Below are positions 26,584 through 34,654 of a stretch of 64,000 nucleotides of DNA, in pieces (within the stretch, counting starts at the first letter, position 1; each line of letters begins with the position of its first letter). The position numbers and the translations under genes are program-made. Source of the DNA: Halobacteriovorax vibrionivorans (lineage in GTDB: Bacteria > Bdellovibrionota > Bacteriovoracia > Bacteriovoracales > Bacteriovoracaceae). The stretch spans positions 992,001-1,056,000 of the forward strand of contig NZ_QDKL01000001.1 of the NCBI RefSeq assembly GCF_003346865.1, read 5' to 3'. The notes beneath the pieces were generated by a model. The model saw only the letters and a list, made by a program, of their open reading frames with translations. It was not told the DNA's origin and made no database searches.

Positions 26584-28059
26584 TTGCATAAAATATCAAA
26601 AAATAAATTCCTAAGTTACACCTTCATCTTAATTAGTCTTGTTAGTATCTTAAGTTGTGCTGCAAGAAGAGTTCGAGATGAAGGTGATATCATTGCTTCT
26701 TTATATAAAGAAAAAAAGTATCAGACTGTCATTGATCGAATCACTAAAAAAGAAGTTTACGAAAGGCAAGAGGATCGCTTTTTAAAGCAGGCCGAACTTG
26801 GAATAGCATATTTTAATCTTAAAGATTATAAGAAGGCCCTCTTTCATCTTAATAAGGCAAAAGAAATAGCTAATAGTTTATATAAGGTGAGCATTTCAAA
26901 TAAGGTTGAGTCCTTATTTATTGGAGAGGCTACCGATATTTATTATCCAAATCAATTTGAACAAATAAGTATTCGCTTTTATGAAATCTTATCTCACTAC
27001 ATGTTAATTCAATCCTCAGAGTCTTCAAAAGATAAAAGATTTCATCAACAGGCAATGGTCTCGACTCTTAGAGATTGGAGCTCATATATTGATAATTTCA
27101 AGGAGCAAAATCGCGGAAGGGCAATATATAAAGGATCGACATTTATCGATTTAATGGGAGTTATTGTTCATGATGTTTATGATCGTTCTAAGGACCGATC
27201 TGTAATTAAAAGTTTTAAAAAATTAGGACAAAAAAACTTAGTGGAGCAGATGGGGATTTATCCAAGTTATAATGAATTACATGAGAAATATAAAGATGAT
27301 TACAACGAGCTTCATCTTCTTTCTCAAAAGAAATTAGCAAACTATATCAGTGAAACACAAACCTCAAATAACATTAAAAAGTTCTTTCAAAATAAAAAGC
27401 GCTATAATACCTACATCATAATTTTAGATGGCCATGTTATAAAAAAGACGGCCAATGTATACGAGTTTCCTCTAGGTCTTCCTGTCGGTGTTTATATATA
27501 TAATGATGAGGGTATGGACGACTTTGTAACCTTCTCTCTTAAAATGCTTTCAATCACAAGAGGAGCAGAGCCAAAGATTAGTTTTGAATTACCAAAAATA
27601 GATTCTGTACCGATTACGAATACTGAAAAAGTTACTCTCACAAATGCAGATGGAAATGAAGTTCTATCGGATAATCTAATTCTTATGGCCAATACATCAG
27701 AAGTATTAAGTGAATCATTAAAAACAGATGTTAAAACTTTAGAAGCAAAAGTAGGTGCTCGTCTAGCAGCCAAGCATATTGCTTTATTAACCTCTGCATA
27801 CCAAACTTATCGATCTCTTTATAATAATGGTGCATTTATCGCCTACCTGTCGGCCAGTGCCGCCTACGCTGCCGGCAATAAAGCAATTGCTGAGTCTGAG
27901 TTAGCTGACCTACGTTCTTGGTATGGTATTTATGATCATGTGTATATGCTTCCAGTTGATCTTGAGCCAGGTGAATATGAAATAACTTATAAAGGAAAAA
28001 AATATAAGTTAACTCGATCAGATTCGCCTAAGCAAATACTGCCACTTGTACTCAATTAA
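26584..28059 (+). CDS. COG3014-like lipoprotein with TPR-like N-terminus
   Basis: A 491-residue lipoprotein (lipobox SILSC, Cys near 25) starting at TTG 26584, one base after the previous stop. Residues about 35-150 are TPR-like (GIAYFNLKDYKKALFHLNKAKE). The C-terminal half contains an Ala-rich helix (YLSASAAYAAGNKAIAESELADLRSW) and a short beta end (EPGEYEITYKGKKYKL). This layout resembles the uncharacterised COG3014 family, commonly found beside LpoB. It probably supports cell-wall synthesis at the outer membrane; direct function is unknown. Confidence 0.72.
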   Translation: MHKISKNKFLSYTFILISLVSILSCAARRVRDEGDIIASLYKEKKYQTVIDRITKKEVYERQEDRFLKQAELGIAYFNLKDYKKALFHLNKAKEIANSLYKVSISNKVESLFIGEATDIYYPNQFEQISIRFYEILSHYMLIQSSESSKDKRFHQQAMVSTLRDWSSYIDNFKEQNRGRAIYKGSTFIDLMGVIVHDVYDRSKDRSVIKSFKKLGQKNLVEQMGIYPSYNELHEKYKDDYNELHLLSQKKLANYISETQTSNNIKKFFQNKKRYNTYIIILDGHVIKKTANVYEFPLGLPVGVYIYNDEGMDDFVTFSLKMLSITRGAEPKISFELPKIDSVPITNTEKVTLTNADGNEVLSDNLILMANTSEVLSESLKTDVKTLEAKVGARLAAKHIALLTSAYQTYRSLYNNGAFIAYLSASAAYAAGNKAIAESELADLRSWYGIYDHVYMLPVDLEPGEYEITYKGKKYKLTRSDSPKQILPLVLN

Positions 28060-28094
28060 TTGTTCTTTATTCCGAATTTGCTTAAAATAAATAT

Positions 28095-28823
28095 ATGCTT
28101 ATAGGAATTAACAAATTATCAATTAAAACAGATTTTAATAAGGCCCAGGCTTTATTTACTCTTCATTTCTTTTTGTTCTTTTTAGCGAAAGGATATGAAT
28201 TCTTTAAATATCAGTTTAATTTCATAGCGTTATTTGGAATTATCTTCTTCATTTTTTTCTATCGCTTATATTATCGTACACAGAGAAATCTTAAGTATTC
28301 ATTTTGGTCGCTAACGGCCTTATCTTTTTTTATTATCATTTTTCATATTTTAAGATCTCTTTATCATTATAATGATTTCTCAATTTTCTTTTTATATACA
28401 ATGTCCTTTTTTATCTTAGGGGTTCTTTGTTTTTCTCTATACTCACCTGTTTTTTTCCCGATTATTAATTGGTGGGAATATGACTTCCGTTATCGCAATG
28501 ACTTAAAAGCAAGCGTGTATCTTGATGATGACAAGAAAGCAGACGCAAGGATTGTTGATCTTAGAAGACGCGCTGGTGGATTAAGTATGTTTGAAGAAGT
28601 TGAAATCGGTCAGCGTATTGATATTGAAATAGAATCTTCAGGACTTGATGGACGTTTACAGGTTGAGGTGCTATCAAAAAGACAATACTCAATTGGTCGC
28701 CCTTATACTTATGGAGTGCGATTCGTCATTACAGATGATGTTGTAAAAAGAAAGTATAACGACTTAGAAAAATATTGGAACTTTGAGCGCAAGGCCAAGA
28801 AGAATAAAAAGTTTAAATCATGA
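28095..28823 (+). CDS. Four-helix membrane protein with C-terminal PilZ-like domain
   Basis: A 242-residue protein. Four membrane helices occupy about 18-135, with basic loops. The cytoplasmic tail reads like a PilZ domain: FRYRNDLKASVYLDD (about 148-162) for the Arg-rich start, and VDLRRRAGGLSMFEEVEIGQ for the D-x-S-x-x-G region. The canonical RxxxR and DxSxxG residues are changed, so cyclic-di-GMP binding is uncertain. It overlaps tadA by 4 bases. Confidence 0.72.
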   Translation: MLIGINKLSIKTDFNKAQALFTLHFFLFFLAKGYEFFKYQFNFIALFGIIFFIFFYRLYYRTQRNLKYSFWSLTALSFFIIIFHILRSLYHYNDFSIFFLYTMSFFILGVLCFSLYSPVFFPIINWWEYDFRYRNDLKASVYLDDDKKADARIVDLRRRAGGLSMFEEVEIGQRIDIEIESSGLDGRLQVEVLSKRQYSIGRPYTYGVRFVITDDVVKRKYNDLEKYWNFERKAKKNKKFKS

Positions 28824-29302
28824 AAATGAAGTCACATATATGGAATATGAAACTAGCTTTAGATGAAGCAGAACTGGCATTTAAGGCCGGAGAGGTTCCC
28901 GTTGGAGCAATTGTTGTCGATGAAAATGATAATGTTATTGCTAAGGCACATAATTTAAAAGAACAAAATAAAGATACGACAGCTCATGCAGAAATCCTTG
29001 CTATTAAAGAAGCAAGTGAGAAGTTAGGTGATTGGCGACTTATTAATTGTACTATTTATATTACGCTTGAGCCTTGTCCAATGTGTTTATATGCAATTTT
29101 ACAAGCTCGTTTTAAAAATGTTGTTTTTGGTGCTTACGATCATAAAGCAGGAAGTATCTCTCTAGGGTATTCATTTCAAAAGGATAAGCGCTTCAATCAT
29201 AAATTTTCTGTCATTGGTGGAATTGAACATTTCAAGTGCTCGAAAGTATTATCAGATTTCTTTAAATTGCGTCGAAAAACCTATCGAAAAGTTAAATCCT
29301 AA
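28820..29302 (+). CDS. tadA: tRNA-specific adenosine deaminase TadA
   Basis: TadA converts A34 to inosine in tRNA-Arg(ACG), letting it read CGU, CGC and CGA. The 160-residue protein has the zinc and catalytic motifs HAEILAI (about 55-61, His ligand and Glu proton shuttle) and EPCPMCLYAIL (about 84-94, two Cys ligands). Length is typical. Its tRNA substrate lies at 23615 in this window. It overlaps the PilZ membrane gene by 4 bases (ATGA), so the two are coupled. Confidence 0.95.
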   Translation: MKMKSHIWNMKLALDEAELAFKAGEVPVGAIVVDENDNVIAKAHNLKEQNKDTTAHAEILAIKEASEKLGDWRLINCTIYITLEPCPMCLYAILQARFKNVVFGAYDHKAGSISLGYSFQKDKRFNHKFSVIGGIEHFKCSKVLSDFFKLRRKTYRKVKS

Positions 29303-29347
29303 CTATCCTATATTTACATTGTTTAAAATATTCTAGATCATTAATAT

Positions 29348-30616
29348 ATGATCAAATTACTAATACTATCACTTATCTCAACGATATGTGCCGCTAATTC
29401 TATGCTATTTGAAGTAGACTCTTTTGATTTGAAAAGAGAGGTGGGGCAAGAGTTTTTAGCGGGAAGTGCATACGCTCGCGATATTTATATAAAGTATGAT
29501 GCTGTCGAGTTTGATTTAGCACAAGACGGTGAGCTATTTTTAGTTGATGCAGCTTTATATAATAATAAATTCAACTTCAGAAAAGATAATCTAAATTTAA
29601 CAACGTATATCCCGCAAATAGATGAGATCGACTTTCTCGATTTTATTTATGCAAATCAAGCTTTAATTGAGTTTACAGAAACAGGATTCAATGCGAATGG
29701 ACCTCAATTAAGTATCGGTGCTGCAAGCTTCTTGTTTGATATAAGAAATGTCCAAATTAATTGTGCTAGCAATGGCTTTACATTTAGGCTTGATCAAATT
29801 TGTTTAAAGAATATGCTCATTAATCCTAGTAAAGGAAGTGAGTTTGCTAAAGTTGAAATAAAGCAAGAAAGCCAAGATACATCTTTTATAAGTATACTTG
29901 GTAAGAAAGTTTTATTCACGAATGATCGAATTAATATTGATGCTCAAAGTATTAGTGGAAATATTCTTAATAGTGAAATTGGTCTTAAGGCCATAAATGT
30001 TGATTGTTTTAAAGATAGTGAACTTAAAAGTTTTAATCTAGATCTTATTTTTGCTGGTTGTTTAGAAGAGTCTTTAATTGCAGGAAGCGAGATAAGGCTG
30101 TTACGTGAAGGTCGCCCTTTCGAAATCTATGATGGTGTTGTTTATTTTAACGAAAATCATGTTGGGGTTGAAGCGGATAAATTATTAGCAGAAACACAAA
30201 AAGGTCTTTTTACATTTTTTGATATAGAAGCAAAGTGTTTAAAAACAATCAATGATAAGCGAATAATTTCAGCAGATGCTTTCTATCTTGGTTGTTTAAA
30301 GAGCTCATACTTTAAAATAAATAAAATTAATGAAGATCAAATTGAAAAAGATAGCAATCGTATTAGTGACTTAAATATTCACGTTACTGATGGTGAATTT
30401 AAGTTGAATGCAAAGCTTCGTGCGCTATTTACACTGCATTTCAGAGCTAGTGGTACGTTAAATATCAATGAGACTCAAAGAGAAGTTAGGGTACAAGTGG
30501 CCAAGGCAAAGGTTGCGGGTATGACTGCTACAAAAATGGTTCTTAAATTTGTGATGAAGTTCATAAACTCTGACTCGGTGAGTCTGGAAAATGATACAAT
30601 TATCATAAAATACTAG
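29348..30616 (+). CDS. Secreted protein of unknown function
   Basis: A 422-residue protein with a signal peptide (about 1-17, TICAANS) and no membrane helix. Most of it appears to be repeated beta-strand segments of 25-35 residues that alternate with short turns, with scattered Cys (about 129, 140, 210, 222, 289, 304). The C-terminus is a beta hairpin plus helix (AGMTATKMVLKFVMKFINSD). A beta-solenoid or AsmA/LptA-like groove is possible, but I cannot name a family. It stands alone, upstream of the SRP RNA gene. Confidence 0.7.
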   Translation: MIKLLILSLISTICAANSMLFEVDSFDLKREVGQEFLAGSAYARDIYIKYDAVEFDLAQDGELFLVDAALYNNKFNFRKDNLNLTTYIPQIDEIDFLDFIYANQALIEFTETGFNANGPQLSIGAASFLFDIRNVQINCASNGFTFRLDQICLKNMLINPSKGSEFAKVEIKQESQDTSFISILGKKVLFTNDRINIDAQSISGNILNSEIGLKAINVDCFKDSELKSFNLDLIFAGCLEESLIAGSEIRLLREGRPFEIYDGVVYFNENHVGVEADKLLAETQKGLFTFFDIEAKCLKTINDKRIISADAFYLGCLKSSYFKINKINEDQIEKDSNRISDLNIHVTDGEFKLNAKLRALFTLHFRASGTLNINETQREVRVQVAKAKVAGMTATKMVLKFVMKFINSDSVSLENDTIIIKY

Positions 30617-30622
30617 CTTTAA

Positions 30623-30651
30623 TTGACATCATGCTTTGAAAAAAATATATT
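30623..30651 (+). promoter_or_regulatory. Promoter of the SRP RNA gene
   Basis: TTGACA at 30623-30628 and TATATT at 30646-30651 are separated by exactly 17 bases. The start point is expected 7 bases later, at G 30658, the first base of the folded RNA. Confidence 0.82.
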
Positions 30652-30657
30652 CATTTC

Positions 30658-30752
30658 GGTGGCCGGCCAGACAAGCGTAACGAGGTGAACTCCGCCAGGT
30701 CGGGAACGAAGCAACGGTAGCTTTTGCTGCGTTGTGTTTGTGTCGGCTGCCC
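30658..30752 (+). ncRNA. ffs: Signal recognition particle RNA (small, 4.5S type)
   Basis: The RNA partner of Ffh in co-translational targeting. About 95 bases fold into one long hairpin. The first 10 bases GGTGGCCGGC pair fully with GTCGGCTGCC at 30742-30751. ACAAGCGTAACG then pairs with CGTTGTGTTTGT. The apical part carries the conserved CCAGGTC, GGAA tetraloop and GAAGCAAC segments of domain IV (30696-30716). Its position upstream of dnaX is a widely conserved arrangement. The 3' end is estimated. Confidence 0.92.
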
Positions 30753-30824
30753 CTTTCCAATGCCTATTATTTTGCCTATAGTTAATAAGTAAAAATTTAA
30801 AATCATATAAAGTGATGGTGCTCA

Positions 30825-32621
30825 ATGTCATATCAGGTTCTGGCCAGAAAGTATCGTCCTACAAAGTTTCAAGACTTTGTTGGGCAAGAACATATTGTAA
30901 AAACAATAGTTAATTCTTTAAGAGAAGACCGTTTTGGTCATGCTTATATTTTTTCTGGTACACGTGGAATTGGAAAAACAACTATTGCAAGAATTTTTGC
31001 AAAGGCACTACGTTGCGAAAACCGTGATGAACAACAGAATCCATGTGGAGAATGTGGTGCTTGTCATGACTTTGATTCAGCTGCTTCAATGAATGTCGTT
31101 GAAATTGACGGGGCATCTAATAATAGTGTTGATGATATTAGAGAATTAATTAGTAATATTTCTTATCTTCCATCAAATGGAAAATATAAAGTCTATATTA
31201 TTGATGAAGTACATATGCTTTCTAACAGCGCTTTCAATGCTCTTTTGAAAACACTAGAAGAGCCGCCTGAGCATGCAATCTTTTTAATGGCCACGACTGA
31301 GCCTGAAAAATTATTGGGAACTGTTCTTTCGCGATGTCAGCGATTTGATTTCATCAACGCAACAGTTGAAGAGCTAAAGTCACATATTATTAATATCGCT
31401 CAATTAGAGAATATTACTTTCAGTCAAGATGAGCTTATTGAAACACTTGCAAAACTTGGTAATGGATCGTTTAGAGATACTCTTTCTCTTTTTGATCAGG
31501 TTTTAAGTTTCTCTTATGGCCAAGATATAACAGAGGATATTTTTGCAAGAGCGTTAGGTATTGCAAAATTGAGTTCGATTAAATCTTTAATTGATAATAT
31601 CATTGCAGGTCAAACTCAAGAGTTAACAAATACTTTTAATATGCTTATTTCACAAAACATCGGTTTAAATAATATTGTTAAATCGATGTTAGAGAATCTT
31701 TTTTCTATTATTATCGCAAAAGACTTCAACGATAAAAATCGTATTCAATCTAAAGTAGATGGCGATCTTTTTGATAAGACAACTAGAGCAGAGCTTTATT
31801 GGATTTATGAAACTCTTGCTAAAGACTTTGCTTGGACAATGGAATCGATTATACCAGCAGATGCTACTCTACTTGCCATGAGAAAGGTAAGCTTAAGACA
31901 TCAGTTAATAGCTGATACTGCTGAAGTAGCTGCAAATACCTCTACTGTGGAGGATGCTGCGGGAAAGCCTGAGGCCCCAAGGGCCGCTGAAGTTGAAGAA
32001 GTGGCCCAAGAAGAAATCATACCAGAGGAAAAACCAGCTCCAACTAAGATTATCTTTGATGAACAAGAGGTTGAGCAGGATGCAAATTTCTCTGCTAGTG
32101 AAAATACACCTGAAGAAGTTGCTATTGAGCCAGCTTCAGAGCCTGAAGAAGTAGTTCCACAAGAAATCACACCAACAATTATTCCTGAAGGGAATAAGAC
32201 GTGGGATGGCTTCTTAGAGTTCTTATCGAGCTCATCTCCTGTAATGAGTGCGAATATGGAGCAGGGGAATCTCTTAGGGGAACTCGTTGTGGTAGGGAAT
32301 AAGGCTACCATAGCGATTGGTTATCCCGTTAGTGCAAAAGTTTTCTTTGATCATATGAATAATCAAGAAACAATTGAAAAGGTTAAAGCAGAACTTAGAA
32401 ATTACTTTTCTGTTGAAGAAATTGATTTAAAACTTGAGTTAGTTGAAAGAGAAAAAGCGCAAGAGACTCAATTTAAATCAAAATTTGACATCAATATTGA
32501 AAATGAAAATATTGAAAAGGCAAATATGAGAAAACAAATTGAAGAAGATGAGATGCTCAAAGTTGCAGGATCTCTTTTTAATACAAAAATAGATAAGATC
32601 GTTTTAAATAACGACGAATAA
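30825..32621 (+). CDS. dnaX: DNA polymerase III subunit tau/gamma
   Basis: DnaX is the clamp-loader ATPase of the replicase. Residues about 1-365 are the AAA+ and collar region: YRPTKFQDFVGQEHI, Walker A GTRGIGKTT (about 45-53), a zinc module with Cys at about 64, 73, 76 and 79, IDEVHMLS (Walker B) and ATTEPEKL. Residues about 370-450 are an acidic, Pro/Glu-rich linker. The C-terminal domain matches tau-type binding regions only weakly. I saw no convincing slippery site for a separate gamma form. It is followed by ebfC and recR as in most bacteria. Confidence 0.95.
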   Translation: MSYQVLARKYRPTKFQDFVGQEHIVKTIVNSLREDRFGHAYIFSGTRGIGKTTIARIFAKALRCENRDEQQNPCGECGACHDFDSAASMNVVEIDGASNNSVDDIRELISNISYLPSNGKYKVYIIDEVHMLSNSAFNALLKTLEEPPEHAIFLMATTEPEKLLGTVLSRCQRFDFINATVEELKSHIINIAQLENITFSQDELIETLAKLGNGSFRDTLSLFDQVLSFSYGQDITEDIFARALGIAKLSSIKSLIDNIIAGQTQELTNTFNMLISQNIGLNNIVKSMLENLFSIIIAKDFNDKNRIQSKVDGDLFDKTTRAELYWIYETLAKDFAWTMESIIPADATLLAMRKVSLRHQLIADTAEVAANTSTVEDAAGKPEAPRAAEVEEVAQEEIIPEEKPAPTKIIFDEQEVEQDANFSASENTPEEVAIEPASEPEEVVPQEITPTIIPEGNKTWDGFLEFLSSSSPVMSANMEQGNLLGELVVVGNKATIAIGYPVSAKVFFDHMNNQETIEKVKAELRNYFSVEEIDLKLELVEREKAQETQFKSKFDINIENENIEKANMRKQIEEDEMLKVAGSLFNTKIDKIVLNNDE

Positions 32622-32632
32622 ACGGAGTATAT

Positions 32633-32947
32633 ATGGCAAAAGGTATGCAAGGGCTAATGAAGCAAGCTCAACAAATGCAGCAAAAAATTAGCACTCTTCA
32701 AAAAGAATTAGAAAAAAGAGAACTAGAAGTTTCTTCAGGTGGTGGTGCCATTAAAATTACAATCACTGGAAAACAAGAAATACAATCAATTAAAATTGAT
32801 CCTGAAGCTGTCGATCCATCTGATGTTGAAACATTAGAGGACCTTGTATTAACGGCCGTTAATCAAGCAGTTAAAGAATCACAAGATATGGTTTCAAATG
32901 CTATGGGGAAAGTAACTGGTGGATTAAATATACCAGGCCTTTTCTAG
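32633..32947 (+). CDS. ebfC: YbaB/EbfC nucleoid-associated protein
   Basis: A 104-residue DNA-binding dimer with the family plan. An N-terminal helix is rich in Gln and Met (GLMKQAQQMQQKISTLQKEL). A three-stranded sheet follows (VSSGGGAIKITITGKQEIQSIKID), then a C-terminal helix with VNQAVKESQDMV. It sits between dnaX and recR, the standard position. CGGAG lies 7 bases before the ATG. Confidence 0.95.
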   Translation: MAKGMQGLMKQAQQMQQKISTLQKELEKRELEVSSGGGAIKITITGKQEIQSIKIDPEAVDPSDVETLEDLVLTAVNQAVKESQDMVSNAMGKVTGGLNIPGLF

Positions 32948-32956
32948 GAAAGATGA

Positions 32957-33550
32957 ATGAAACTACCTGAAAGAATCACAAATTTAATGGACTCGTTTTC
33001 AAAAGTTCCAGGAATTGGAGAAAAGAGTGCATTAAGACATGTCTTAAGTCTTACGAAATGGACAGCTGAAGAATTAGGTGATTTTTCAAATGCTCTAAAT
33101 GATTTGGCAGAACTTAAAAAATGTAAGCAGTGTGGCGTTTTCGCAGATGAGGACATTTGTGATGTTTGTAGTGACATTCATCGTAAAGAATCTACTGAAA
33201 TCTGTGTTGTGGAATCAATAACAGATTACATGGCAATTGAAAGAAGTGGCCAGTATCGAGGTCTTTATCATGTTTTGGGTGGTGTCCTAAATCCTTTATT
33301 AGGAGTTGGGCCAGCAGAACTGAATATCGACAAGTTAAAGAAGAGAGTTACTGAACTTGGAGTTACTTCGATAATTTTAGCGATAGGGCCATCAGTTGAA
33401 GGTGATGCAACTTGTAGTTATATCAAATCGACACTTCCTGAAAATGTAATGGTTGATAGAATCGGATTTGGGATTCCTATGGGTGGGAATCTTGATTATT
33501 TAGACACAATGACAATCTCTAAAGCTTTAGAGAATAAAACAAAAATGTAA
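32957..33550 (+). CDS. recR: Recombination protein RecR
   Basis: RecR loads RecA with RecO/RecF at gaps. The 197 residues show the helix-hairpin-helix (SKVPGIGEKSALRHV, about 14-28), a four-Cys zinc finger (CKQCG and CDVC, about 56-73), the Toprim domain starting ICVVESITDYMAIERSG (about 80-96), and the C-terminal Walker-B-like segment. Length is typical. AGGAAAG precedes the start. Confidence 0.96.
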   Translation: MKLPERITNLMDSFSKVPGIGEKSALRHVLSLTKWTAEELGDFSNALNDLAELKKCKQCGVFADEDICDVCSDIHRKESTEICVVESITDYMAIERSGQYRGLYHVLGGVLNPLLGVGPAELNIDKLKKRVTELGVTSIILAIGPSVEGDATCSYIKSTLPENVMVDRIGFGIPMGGNLDYLDTMTISKALENKTKM

Positions 33551-33558
33551 GGAAGCAT

Positions 33559-34050
33559 ATGGATAACATCGAATACGTTATTCAAGAATTTTTTAAAGAG
33601 TATAGCGGTCTCGATTCTCTTGTGAATAGTGGCCTTGTTGTTTGTAGACAAGATGGTATACCTTTATATTCTTTTAAAAGTACTCAAACTGAATTTGATA
33701 GTGATACTGCAGGAGCCTTAATCGCTGGTGTATGGCAAGCTAGCTCTGTTCTATCTCAGTTCATTCCTGATGAAACAGAGGATGATTTCCGATTCAATTA
33801 TGCGACTTCTTCTAAGGGAATTTATATAACAAAATTATCGGGGCCGTTTGAAGATATTTATCTCAGTCTGATTTATTTTGATGTAGATAACCCTGCTAAG
33901 CTTAAATCTCGTGTTAGGCTTATAGAAACAAAGCTAGCTGAGTTCATAGAGGCACATTTAAGTGATGACTTAAACCCAAATGATGTTTTCCTCTTTGATG
34001 ATATTAGTGACAATGAAGTAGATGATCTATTTTCAGGTGTAATGGGATAG
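33559..34050 (+). CDS. Roadblock/LC7-like protein, candidate MglB partner of MglA
   Basis: A 163-residue cytoplasmic protein with no close signature. The order is helix, strand pair GLVVCRQDGIPLYSF (about 28-42), helix TAGALIAGVWQASSVL (about 51-66), then strands GIYITKLSG and IYLSLIYFD and a helix. This is the roadblock/LC7 fold order found in MglB, the GTPase-activating partner of MglA. The acidic tail (DDISDNEVDDLF) is unusual. It lies 10 bases upstream of mglA with a strong AAGGAAG site, as mglB does in myxobacteria. Confidence 0.68.
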   Translation: MDNIEYVIQEFFKEYSGLDSLVNSGLVVCRQDGIPLYSFKSTQTEFDSDTAGALIAGVWQASSVLSQFIPDETEDDFRFNYATSSKGIYITKLSGPFEDIYLSLIYFDVDNPAKLKSRVRLIETKLAEFIEAHLSDDLNPNDVFLFDDISDNEVDDLFSGVMG

Positions 34051-34060
34051 TGGGGGACTT

Positions 34061-34654
34061 ATGTCTTTTGTAAATTATAATACGAAGGAAATTAACTGTA
34101 AGATCGTCTACTATGGGCCGGGCCTTGGTGGAAAGACGACTAACATTCAATATATTTATCAAAAAACTGCCGGTGGGAATAAAGGAGAGATGGTAAGTCT
34201 CGACTCTGAGAATGAGAGAACAATTTTCTTTGATTTTCTTCCGCTTGATCTTGGAGAAATACGTGGCTACCGTACACGTTTTCACTTATATACCGTGCCA
34301 GGTCAGGTCTTCTATGAATCTTCACGTAAGCTAATTCTTCGTGGTGTTGATGGTGTTATTTTTGTTGCAGATTCTCAACTTGAGAGAATGGAAGCAAATA
34401 TTGAATCTTTAAAAAGTCTTGAGGAAAACCTTAAGGAGCAGGGATATGATATTGATCAAATTCCAATAGTGTTTCAATGGAATAAAAGAGATTTACCAAA
34501 TGTTACACCAGTCGAAGACTTACAGCAGACATTAAATGCAGATGAGCGACCAGCTTTCGACTCTGTTGCTGTAAAAGGTGTTGGTGTTTTTGAAACACTA
34601 AAGGCGATGTCTAAATTAGTTCTTATGAATCTTAAGGGGGGACTAAAAGAGTAG
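34061..34654 (+). CDS. mglA: Small Ras-like GTPase MglA
   Basis: MglA sets cell polarity and motility direction and, in Bdellovibrio, is needed for prey entry. The 197 residues show the P-loop YYGPGLGGKTTN (about 17-28), switch region FDFLPLDLGEIRG and TVPGQVFYESSRKLIL (about 75-97), and NKRDLPN for guanine (about 143-149). The Arg-containing switch 1 and the lack of a lipidation site are normal for MglA. It directly follows the roadblock-like gene. Its last 12 bases overlap the convergent hydrolase gene. Confidence 0.94.
   Translation: MSFVNYNTKEINCKIVYYGPGLGGKTTNIQYIYQKTAGGNKGEMVSLDSENERTIFFDFLPLDLGEIRGYRTRFHLYTVPGQVFYESSRKLILRGVDGVIFVADSQLERMEANIESLKSLEENLKEQGYDIDQIPIVFQWNKRDLPNVTPVEDLQQTLNADERPAFDSVAVKGVGVFETLKAMSKLVLMNLKGGLKE

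Noticed and set aside
30825..32621. Programmed frameshift in dnaX for a gamma form
   Set aside because: I looked for an A-AAA-AAG-type slippery site with a following hairpin and found none convincing.
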